From contig DTSF01000024.1 of the NCBI GenBank assembly GCA_012965485.1, forward strand, positions 1-5,758: a DNA stretch of 5,758 bases. Reading direction: 5' to 3'. Shown here in pieces: positions 1-5,758 of this stretch. The stretch comes from Dehalococcoidia bacterium. GTDB lineage: Bacteria > Chloroflexota > Dehalococcoidia > SAR202 > UBA826. The number at the start of each line of letters is the position of its first letter. The stretch's first letter is position 1. The position numbers were made by a program, and so were the translations under genes. A model generated the notes under the pieces. It was not told the DNA's origin, did not search any database, and was given only the letters and a program-made list of their open reading frames with translations.

Positions 1-1
1 A

Positions 2-346
2 GAAGAAGGGTCAAGAATATATTTCAATCCAGAGATAATAAAAACATCGGGTTCAAGGGAAGTGGAAGAAGGGTGCCTGAGCCTTCCTGGTTATAGAGGT
101 ATCGTCAACCGTTCAATGTGGATAAAATTTCAGGGTTTGGACCATACGGACCAAATAGTTAAATTTGAAGCGGAAAATCTACTATCACAAGTTCTTGAAC
201 ATGAGATAGATCACCTCAATGGCATTTTATATACAGACCACCTAGCAGAACATCAACAGTTGTATAGCGTCACCCAAGAGGACGAAGAGTTCGATGAACA
301 GAGTGTCGGGACTGCGGAAAGCCCAGCTTCTAACCAAATAGATTAG
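2..346 (+). CDS. def: Peptide deformylase, C-terminal part (5' end outside window)
   Basis: Peptide deformylase removes the formyl group from the N-terminal methionine of nascent proteins in the cytoplasm, using a bound metal ion. Two of the three family motifs are visible: EGCLSLPG (the metal-ligand Cys codon is at 74-76) and HEIDH (200-214), which supplies the two His ligands and the catalytic Glu. The first motif, GxGLAAxQ, should lie upstream of the window. A GTG at 62 could be mistaken for a start, but the frame stays open to the window edge and encodes the family-typical NPEI stretch before it, so the gene is truncated by the window and not short. About 114 codons are present. After the catalytic helix there is an acidic, probably disordered tail (QEDEEFDEQ and onward). 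The next gene follows after 10 nt, suggesting one operon. The identification is secure; the true start cannot be seen. Confidence 0.95.
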   Translation, partial: EEGSRIYFNPEIIKTSGSREVEEGCLSLPGYRGIVNRSMWIKFQGLDHTDQIVKFEAENLLSQVLEHEIDHLNGILYTDHLAEHQQLYSVTQEDEEFDEQSVGTAESPASNQID

Positions 347-356
347 ACCACCTACG

Positions 357-1874
357 ATGAAAACCCCAACAGCCGGTTATTATAGATTGCCTTCACAAGT
401 CAGTCACATTGCTGAAGCAATAAGCCAAATCCCTGTGAAATCTTATTTAGTTGGGGGTGTATTGAGGGATTCAATTCTTGGCACAACCAATCCAGATGTA
501 GATATAGTCGTGGTTGCTAGCGCTTTAGATGTAGCCAAAAAAGTAGCCAGTATTATGAATGGCAAAAGTTTTCAGCTAGATACATCCAGAGATATCTGCA
601 GAGTGCTTGCAAATGTTTTAGGAAACGAAATACAAATCGATATAGCCTCGGCTCAAAATGGTATATCCTCTGATATTGCAAAGCGCGATTTCACTATTAA
701 TTCACTAGCATTAGATGTAAATCATGTCGATTCCAATTTTGGTATTCCACAATTTGAAATATCGAAAATCATCGATGAGCATAGAGGTATTGAAGACCTT
801 CTCAATAGTTCGTTGAGAATGACAAGCGACCAAGTATTCAAAGAGGATCCTTTAAGGCTTTTACGAGGTGCCAGGCTAACAGCTCAATATAATTTGAACA
901 TTGATGAGTTTACAGAAACTCAAATTAGGAAAAGCAGTTTTCTTATTTCCAAAGTATCCTCAGAACGCATCAAAGACGAATTTTTAAAATTTCTTTCTTT
1001 GCAGAAATCTGTCCGAAATATAACAAAAATGGATGAGTTAGGTATTTTAACCAATATCATTCCAGAACTGGAAGCCTCTAGAGAGACTTTACAAACCCCC
1101 AATCATCATTGGAAAGTTCTAGAACATATGGTGCAAACAGCAGGGCAAGCGGAAAATATAGTGACTGGTAAAAAAATCAATGCTGGCCCTTACCCGAAAT
1201 TCACACCAAATTACATTTCAATCACCGATGCCCACCAAATTTATTTTGAACAAAATTATTCTGACAGCCACAGTAGATTCACTTTCTTGAAACTTGCCTG
1301 TCTTTTACATGACGTGGGAAAACCAAAAACAAAGACTGTAGACCCTGATGGTAAAACACGATTTTTAGGACACGATAAATTGGGTGCGGAAATAGCCCAT
1401 TCGATACTACGACGATTAAAATTTAGTAATTCAGGAATTGAACTGGTAGCCAACCAAATATCAAACCATTTAAGACCAAGTCAAATATCCAATCAAGGCC
1501 AAGACCCAACCCCTAAAGCCATACGTAAATACTACAATGACACCTCAGGGGCTTCCATAGACATACTTTATTTAAATCTAGCTGATTATATAGCCGCAAA
1601 GGGACCTAATTTAACTCAGACTGAATGGATTGATCACTGCAGGAGAATAAATATCATAGCGAAAAGTGAATCTTCCTATAAAAGAGATGTAAATCAAGCC
1701 AAGCTTTTATCAGGACACGATATAATGGTTGGGTTGTGTCTTAACCCTGGGCCTTTCATTGGCACCTTAATTGAGGATGTCGAAGGGGCTCGTTTGGAAG
1801 GGTTAGTTTCTAATAAGAAAGAAGCACTAGAACTAATAAGGCATCGAATCAATTCTGGAGAATATATTGCGTAG
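357..1874 (+). CDS. cca: CCA-adding tRNA nucleotidyltransferase with HD domain
   Basis: A 505-residue class II nucleotidyltransferase, most likely the enzyme that builds or repairs the 3' CCA end of tRNAs from CTP and ATP. Visible motifs in order: GGVLRD (33-38), the catalytic PDVD (Asp47, Asp49), a probable third carboxylate Asp95 (in IQIDIAS), RDFTINSLALD (110-120), and EDPLR (163-167), which fits the EDxxR nucleotide-selecting motif. A C-terminal HD phosphohydrolase-type domain follows, with likely ligands His257 (HHWKVLEH), His318-Asp319 (LLHDVGKP), His339 (LGHDKLG) and His371. The poly(A) polymerase signature G-R/K-R/K-F is not seen after the catalytic Asp pair, which favours tRNA CCA (or split CC-/A-) addition over mRNA polyadenylation. 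The ATG at 357 is the first start after an in-frame stop at 339-341 and leaves a normal 32-residue lead before GGVLRD. No clear Shine-Dalgarno precedes it, so translation may be coupled to def, which ends 10 nt upstream. Its end overlaps secD by 8 nt. Confidence 0.88.
   Translation: MKTPTAGYYRLPSQVSHIAEAISQIPVKSYLVGGVLRDSILGTTNPDVDIVVVASALDVAKKVASIMNGKSFQLDTSRDICRVLANVLGNEIQIDIASAQNGISSDIAKRDFTINSLALDVNHVDSNFGIPQFEISKIIDEHRGIEDLLNSSLRMTSDQVFKEDPLRLLRGARLTAQYNLNIDEFTETQIRKSSFLISKVSSERIKDEFLKFLSLQKSVRNITKMDELGILTNIIPELEASRETLQTPNHHWKVLEHMVQTAGQAENIVTGKKINAGPYPKFTPNYISITDAHQIYFEQNYSDSHSRFTFLKLACLLHDVGKPKTKTVDPDGKTRFLGHDKLGAEIAHSILRRLKFSNSGIELVANQISNHLRPSQISNQGQDPTPKAIRKYYNDTSGASIDILYLNLADYIAAKGPNLTQTEWIDHCRRINIIAKSESSYKRDVNQAKLLSGHDIMVGLCLNPGPFIGTLIEDVEGARLEGLVSNKKEALELIRHRINSGEYIA
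1857..1860 (+). promoter_or_regulatory. Ribosome binding site deciding the secD TTG start
   Basis: GGAG lies 6 nt before the TTG at 1867, inside the last codons of cca. It supports TTG as the secD start, because the protein from this point begins with a short basic stretch (MRRNAR) and then the first membrane helix, as expected for SecD. No ATG or GTG near the N terminus would keep that layout. Confidence 0.75.
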
Positions 1875-3699
1875 GAATGCTCGGGTACTTATAACAATTG
1901 TGATAATTACAGCAATTTGCGGAACAATTTTGGGTGTTCAAAAGGTGAGCTTAAATAATTTCGAACGAGGTTCTGATGATTTGCTAGGGCTCACCCTTGG
2001 TCTGGATTTACAAGGTGGGAGTCATCTCATATACCAGGCTATCAACCCTGAAACTGGAGTGCCGGGAGGGGTCACCGAAGATCAAATGCAATCCCTTTCA
2101 CGCACTATTGAACGCAGAGTAAATGCCTCTGGTCTCGGTGAACCGATTATCCAGATACTGGGGGAGGACAGATTACTTATACAGTTACCTGGAATAAGAG
2201 ATCCTGGTAGAGCAAAAGCATTAATTGGAGAAACAGCCAGACTGGAGTTTAAGCATAGGACTACCGACGTTCCACCAAAGGCAGTTGAAAATATCACAGA
2301 CGATGACATTGTTTCTGTCAAGGCAGAGGAAGTACAATCTGACGGAACCTTCGTTACTGAGGAGGAACGAAATAGCGAGGTTTCTTCAGACCCCATTGAA
2401 ACAGCAGAAGCTCTGGTAGTGGAGTTTACCGCAGAGGGGTTTGAGAAATTTAGCAAGGTATTCCAAACACTTATTACATCAGCTAACCTGTCTATGTCGA
2501 TGGCACAGACAGGTACGCTAATCCCTCCAGCAAGGCTTGGCATCAATATCGAAGGCCAAGAACAACTTAGGTACAACACTCTCGGATTAAATATATACCC
2601 CGTTTGGACCGAAATGCGGGGCGAATCTGAAGTGGTTGTGAATAAGTTTATTATCGCTTTGCCGTCATCAGATGATGGTTCAAAAGGTGCCATAAGTGTA
2701 GAAGATGCAAATGCAAAAATTGGAACGACTCCCACCATCTCCTTTGAAATAAGTGAAGGGTATATTGATGAGGATATAGGACTTTCAGGCGACGATTTGG
2801 AAAACGCCTACCCTAGCCAGCATCAAGCCTCTGGCGCTCCGATAGTAAACATTGAATTTAATGATAGAGGAACGAAAGCGTTTGGAGAGCTCACGACGGA
2901 AATCTACGCCAAACAGCAATCTTCTGGGGTCAGAGACCAGATAGCTATAATCCTCGATGGAAAAGAATTGATCTCCCCTGTAGTGAATTCTCCAATCACG
3001 GCAGGTACAGCAATAATACAGGGCGGAGATTTCACGTTGGAAAGGGTTAAAGACTTAGCTCTGTTACTGGAATCAGGTCGTTTGCCTGTACCTATCCAAT
3101 TGATTCAGGAAAGAGATGTTGATGCCATGCTGGGAGCTGATTCTTTGAGGAAAAGTGTCATAGCGGGTATAGCGGGTCTGTCCCTAGTGCTATTTTTTAT
3201 GGTTCTGTATTACAGGGTACCGGGCTTAATAGCATCATTGTCGCTAATGATTTACGCAATGATAGTTTTAACAATATTCAAAATGTTGCCAATTACCTTA
3301 ACCCTGGCAGGAGTGGCGGCTGCAATCCTGTCCATGGGGATGGCTGTTGACGCGAACATATTAATTTTTGAAAGGATGAAAGATGAATTGAGAGCGGGAC
3401 GCACGATGCTGTCCTCAATAAACATAGGATTTAATAGGGCTTGGCCCGCGATAAGAGACGGAAACGTGTCTACATTGATTACCTGTGCAATTTTGTACTG
3501 GTTTTCGGAACAATTAGGTGCGACCATTGTTCAAGGCTTCGCCATAACCTTATCAGTTGGGGTTGCAGTTAGCATGTTTACTGCTATTACAGTAAGTAGA
3601 ACCTTAATGAGAGTGGTAGCACTAACACCAGTTTCTAAAAATGTGCGTTTGTTTATCCCTACTGGTGGTGGAGAAATTGAAGACAATGTCCAGAATTGA
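1867..3699 (+). CDS. secD: Protein translocase subunit SecD
   Basis: SecD is an inner-membrane partner of SecF and SecYEG that uses the proton (or sodium) gradient to help pull secreted proteins across the membrane. Visible layout: first membrane helix about 7-23; the SecD hallmark LGLDLQGGSH (44-53); a large external domain about 30-425, with ERRVNASGLGEP, a DRLLIQLPGI strand, and the canonical P1 segment (IEFNDRGTKAF at 329-339, then AIILDGKELISPV and LESGRLPVPIQL). Five more helices lie in about 428-582. GMAVDANILIFERMKDE carries Asp495, matching the conserved transport Asp of E. coli SecD (Asp519). The start is TTG with a good ribosome binding site, overlapping cca by 8 nt. The 610-residue length is close to E. 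coli SecD but longer than the roughly 450 residues I recall for compact SecD proteins. The extra lies around residues 130-300 and is weakly recognisable. secF follows after 21 nt. Identification is very secure. Confidence 0.97.
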   Translation: MRRNARVLITIVIITAICGTILGVQKVSLNNFERGSDDLLGLTLGLDLQGGSHLIYQAINPETGVPGGVTEDQMQSLSRTIERRVNASGLGEPIIQILGEDRLLIQLPGIRDPGRAKALIGETARLEFKHRTTDVPPKAVENITDDDIVSVKAEEVQSDGTFVTEEERNSEVSSDPIETAEALVVEFTAEGFEKFSKVFQTLITSANLSMSMAQTGTLIPPARLGINIEGQEQLRYNTLGLNIYPVWTEMRGESEVVVNKFIIALPSSDDGSKGAISVEDANAKIGTTPTISFEISEGYIDEDIGLSGDDLENAYPSQHQASGAPIVNIEFNDRGTKAFGELTTEIYAKQQSSGVRDQIAIILDGKELISPVVNSPITAGTAIIQGGDFTLERVKDLALLLESGRLPVPIQLIQERDVDAMLGADSLRKSVIAGIAGLSLVLFFMVLYYRVPGLIASLSLMIYAMIVLTIFKMLPITLTLAGVAAAILSMGMAVDANILIFERMKDELRAGRTMLSSINIGFNRAWPAIRDGNVSTLITCAILYWFSEQLGATIVQGFAITLSVGVAVSMFTAITVSRTLMRVVALTPVSKNVRLFIPTGGGEIEDNVQN

Positions 3700-3708
3700 A
3701 CATTTGCT

Positions 3709-3713
3709 AGGAG
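3709..3713 (+). promoter_or_regulatory. Ribosome binding site deciding the secF TTG start
   Basis: A strong AGGAG lies 7 nt before the TTG at 3721, in the 21-nt gap after secD. Starting here gives a short cytoplasmic lead (MNFSERRPWF) directly before the first helix, as is normal in SecF. This makes TTG the preferred start and shows that secF has its own strong initiation site. Confidence 0.8.
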
Positions 3714-3720
3714 ATCATAA

Positions 3721-4653
3721 TTGAATTTTTCAGAACGAAGGCCATGGTTTTTTCTAATATCATTGTTAATCATACTGCCTGGCATAGTCTTTTTGATTTT
3801 AGCTCCAGGGCTTAATCCAGGCATTGATTTCACTGGCGGGTCTAGTCTTACAATACAATTCCCGGAAGGTTCCGGGGCCAATCAAAAAGCTATTAGGGAA
3901 AAGTTGCAAGCTATTGGATATCCCGAATCTACGGTCCAAAATTTGGGTAATTCAACTATTGACGAAGAAAGATACGATCTTTTTTTCTTACGCACCAAAA
4001 CGCTTGATGAAACAAAAAAAGATATCTTAGTAGCCAACCTAAATAATCAATTTTCGCCTGAGCAAACTAATACCGTGCTTAGTTTTGATCTGGTTTCAGC
4101 TGTAGTTGCACAAGAAACAGTAATCAGTGCCTGCTGGGCAGTTTTAGCCGCGACGCTAGGCATATTTTTCTATGTTTGGTGGGCATTCAGGAAAGTCCCT
4201 CGGCCTATTAGGTATGGGCTAGCAGCGATTGTTGCTTTGCTGCACGACACATTAATCGTGGTAGGTATTTTTGCAATATTAGGATATTTCCTAGGTACAG
4301 AAGTAAACACTATGTTCCTAATAGCTCTCCTTACAGTAATAGGATACAGCGTCAATGACACCATCGTAGTGTTTGACAGAATCAGAGAAAATGTATTGAC
4401 CTATACCAATAGGCCTTTCCCGGAAGTGGTAAATCTCAGCATATCAGAAACGATGGGCAGATCACTCAATACAAGTTTCACGCTATTGGTCACCCTATTG
4501 GCCCTTTTACTATTTGGTGGAACCACTATACGGGAATTTTTGTATGTCTTAATCATAGGAGTAATTGCAGGGACTTACAGTTCTATAGCAATTGCCACTC
4601 AAGTATTAGTTTCCTGGGACCAAAAAACAATAGGAAAATTGATATCCTCCTGA
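3721..4653 (+). CDS. secF: Protein translocase subunit SecF
   Basis: SecF pairs with SecD in the cytoplasmic membrane to form the gradient-driven motor that assists SecYEG-dependent secretion. At 310 residues it has a normal length. Seen in order: first membrane helix about 9-28; the hallmark GIDFTGGS (34-41); a small external domain about 42-130; then helices at about 133-154, 165-190, 195-215, 250-267 and 272-296. TVIGYSVNDTIVVFDRIRE (205-223) carries Asp213, the conserved polar residue of the transport path in SecF. SETMGRSLNTSF (242-253) is the usual cytoplasmic loop into helix 5. One departure: at 125-130 the sequence is VSAVVA where many SecF proteins have VGPxVG. The protein ends shortly after the last helix. 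It follows secD by 21 nt with its own AGGAG site, and the two are surely cotranscribed. It faces the dehydrogenase gene tail-to-tail. Confidence 0.97.
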   Translation: MNFSERRPWFFLISLLIILPGIVFLILAPGLNPGIDFTGGSSLTIQFPEGSGANQKAIREKLQAIGYPESTVQNLGNSTIDEERYDLFFLRTKTLDETKKDILVANLNNQFSPEQTNTVLSFDLVSAVVAQETVISACWAVLAATLGIFFYVWWAFRKVPRPIRYGLAAIVALLHDTLIVVGIFAILGYFLGTEVNTMFLIALLTVIGYSVNDTIVVFDRIRENVLTYTNRPFPEVVNLSISETMGRSLNTSFTLLVTLLALLLFGGTTIREFLYVLIIGVIAGTYSSIAIATQVLVSWDQKTIGKLISS

Positions 4654-4668
4654 CCTCTTAGGTCTTTT
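4652..4668 (+). terminator. Weak candidate terminator after secF
   Basis: GACCT (4652-4656), a 3-nt loop CTT and AGGTC (4660-4664) form a 5-bp perfect hairpin followed by TTTT (4665-4668). It begins within the secF stop codon. The stem and T-run are short, so it would be a weak intrinsic terminator at best. The GGTC arm can alternatively pair in a longer-loop hairpin (GGTCTT 4661-4666 with AAGACC 4677-4682). Its position between two convergent genes fits a terminator role, but this is an inference. Confidence 0.35.
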
Positions 4669-5695
4669 ACGGAATTAAGACCAATCTACCAACGCTAGCT
4701 TTATTTTTCATGAGATGAAAAGCCTCCTTTATATCATGCAAAGGGAACATCCCCCCTACCACAGGAACCACATTCCCATTCCTGACCATATTTACCGCAG
4801 ATTGTATATGCGGCTTGCCAGCTCCCGTAGAACCAATAACACTTCCGTTTTTAAACAACAAATCGGAGGTGTTAAGTGAGCCATTTCCTCCTGATAATTC
4901 ACCCATCATCAAAACCCTACCACCATGGCTTAAAGAACTGACTGAACTTTTCAAAAATTTTGACCCAACAGAATTAAAAATGACGTCAGCTCCTTTATCT
5001 TCAGTGAGAGCCATTACTAAATCAGTGGGATCTAAGGATCCATCAAGTAAAAATGTTGGGGACGCTTCATACTTACCAATCTCTTCCAGTTTGCTTGGAG
5101 AGGACGTGAAGCTGATAACATTAGATGTATAAGTTTGTGCCACCTGAAGGGCATGAATACCTAACCCGCCCCCAGACCCAAAAACTACACATGAATCATC
5201 CATTCCCAAAGAACCTCTATCAATAAGAGCTTTTATACAAACACCAACAGGACAGGATAAGAGCGCACTTTGAACCAAATCCAAATCGCCCAGGTTTACC
5301 AAGTTTTTTTCTTGAACTAGGATGTACTCAGCGAATCCCCCATCAATACCATGACCATACCCAAGCCCAAATTCACACATATAATCATCCCCACTAGCAC
5401 AGCTTTCGCATACTCCACATGATGCAGTAAGGGTAGTCACTACCTGATCTCCTAAACGAAATTCCCTGATTTCACTACCAATATCGACCACTGTGCCAGA
5501 TATTTCATGACCTAATATGACATCAACCTTGGTGCCTCTTCTTAGAGTGCCATCCATCACAGATATGTCATGATGACAAAGCCCAGCAGCAGCAACTTTT
5601 ATAATGACTCCATTAGGGGTCAAAGTTGGTTCAGGAAGATCAAGAACCCGTATATCCGGACTCTGACCGGGTTCTTTTAATATCAGACCTTTCAT
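4667..5695 (-). CDS. Zinc-dependent medium-chain alcohol dehydrogenase family protein
   Basis: A 342-residue cytoplasmic oxidoreductase of the medium-chain dehydrogenase family, expected to interconvert an alcohol and an aldehyde or ketone with NAD(P). The N-terminal catalytic domain has likely zinc ligands Cys40 (LCHHD), His63-Glu64 (LGHEISG) and Cys148 (LLSCPVG). The structural zinc site is complete: Cys93, Cys96, Cys99 and Cys107 in a CxxCxxCx7C lobe. The Rossmann domain starts at VVFGSGGGLG (170-179). The end of its second strand (ISFTSSPSKLEE, about 194-205) has no acidic residue where NAD-preferring members usually have one, so NADP use is possible but unproven. The substrate cannot be told from sequence. 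The ATG has a weak AAAGAAG site 7 nt upstream (5703-5709). The gene runs opposite to secF, with 13 nt between the stops, and is not part of the sec operon. It may be cotranscribed with a gene beyond the right edge. Confidence 0.92.
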   Translation of the reverse strand: MKGLILKEPGQSPDIRVLDLPEPTLTPNGVIIKVAAAGLCHHDISVMDGTLRRGTKVDVILGHEISGTVVDIGSEIREFRLGDQVVTTLTASCGVCESCASGDDYMCEFGLGYGHGIDGGFAEYILVQEKNLVNLGDLDLVQSALLSCPVGVCIKALIDRGSLGMDDSCVVFGSGGGLGIHALQVAQTYTSNVISFTSSPSKLEEIGKYEASPTFLLDGSLDPTDLVMALTEDKGADVIFNSVGSKFLKSSVSSLSHGGRVLMMGELSGGNGSLNTSDLLFKNGSVIGSTGAGKPHIQSAVNMVRNGNVVPVVGGMFPLHDIKEAFHLMKNKASVGRLVLIP

Positions 5696-5719
5696 AGATT
5701 TACTTCTTTAATATTTTTA

Positions 5720-5758
5720 TTAATCTAAATTAGATACAGCCTCTATAGTGTCCCATGA
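5720..5758 (-). CDS. Possible C-terminal tail of an upstream gene (cut by window edge)
   Basis: On the - strand one frame is open from the right window edge for 12 codons (SWDTIEAVSNLD) and ends with TAA at 5720-5722. The stop lies 24 nt before the ATG of the dehydrogenase, a spacing typical of genes in one operon. The stretch is far too short to identify, and an open frame of 12 codons arises easily by chance. It is listed because it decides whether the dehydrogenase has its own promoter. The product is unknown. Confidence 0.3.
   Translation of the reverse strand, partial: SWDTIEAVSNLD
5723..5735. repeat. Small perfect inverted repeat upstream of the dehydrogenase
   Basis: ATCTAA (5723-5728), one central A, and TTAGAT (5730-5735) form a 6-bp perfect palindrome 27 nt upstream of the dehydrogenase start, in an AT-rich stretch. 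It could be an operator for a dimeric regulator, but palindromes of this size are common in AT-rich DNA and it overlaps a possible gene end. No convincing -35/-10 pair was found around it. Confidence 0.25.

Noticed and set aside
62..346. Short complete gene starting at the GTG at 62
   Set aside because: The frame is open upstream to the window edge and encodes the deformylase NPEI segment, so 62 is an internal valine codon.
1141..1290. Long interval between the first His and the HD dyad in the cca product as a novel insertion
   Set aside because: A 61-residue spacing with an HHWxVxEH lead matches what I recall of Chloroflexota homologues, so it seems a lineage norm and not an anomaly.
357..1874. 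Poly(A) polymerase (pcnB) as an alternative identity for the cca gene
   Set aside because: The polymerase signature G-R/K-R/K-F expected after the catalytic Asp pair is absent, and the EDxxR element with HD domain fits a CCA-adding enzyme better, though not decisively.
2082..2738. Long - strand open frame (218 codons) antisense to secD
   Set aside because: It lies wholly inside a secure secD gene, shows no recognisable motif, and has a Ser/Thr-rich composition typical of a reverse-strand shadow.
3531..3881. - strand open frame across the secD-secF junction (116 codons)
   Set aside because: It overlaps both real genes and has no convincing start signal or motif.
4815..5132. + strand open frame of 105 codons opposite the dehydrogenase
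   Set aside because: It is the complement of conserved Rossmann-domain coding sequence and has Pro/Ser-rich content with no family motif.

Overview
This window looks like an ordinary housekeeping region of a low-to-moderate GC bacterial chromosome, with no mobile element, RNA gene or CRISPR array visible. The best taxonomic guess is Chloroflexota, possibly Dehalococcoidia or the marine SAR202 group. It rests on remembered family resemblance of the CCA-adding enzyme (a long HD-domain interval with an HHWxVxEH element) and of SecD/SecF (VDAxLGAD-type junction). It is an inference and has not been tested by any search.

Layout: four genes run on the + strand, closely packed. (1) The 3' part of a peptide deformylase gene (def), cut by the window's left edge. 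(2) A complete CCA-adding tRNA nucleotidyltransferase-like gene (cca) 10 nt later. (3) secD, which overlaps the end of cca by 8 nt and starts with TTG. (4) secF, 21 nt after secD, also with a TTG start. A zinc-dependent medium-chain alcohol dehydrogenase then lies tail-to-tail on the - strand, with only 13 nt between the two stop codons. Upstream of the dehydrogenase, at the right edge, a short - strand reading frame may be the tail of another gene.

How the genes relate: the + strand run has the spacing of a single operon. It links N-terminal processing of nascent proteins (def), tRNA 3'-end maturation (cca) and the SecDF motor that helps pull secreted proteins through SecYEG. No yajC is present directly before secD, where it often sits. 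The dehydrogenase is unrelated in function and its substrate cannot be read from the sequence.

No clearly undescribed system was found. The points most worth a second look are an enlarged periplasmic region in SecD that contains a second copy-like strand-helix motif, a non-canonical VSAVVA segment in SecF where VGPxVG is usual, and the two TTG starts of the secDF pair.
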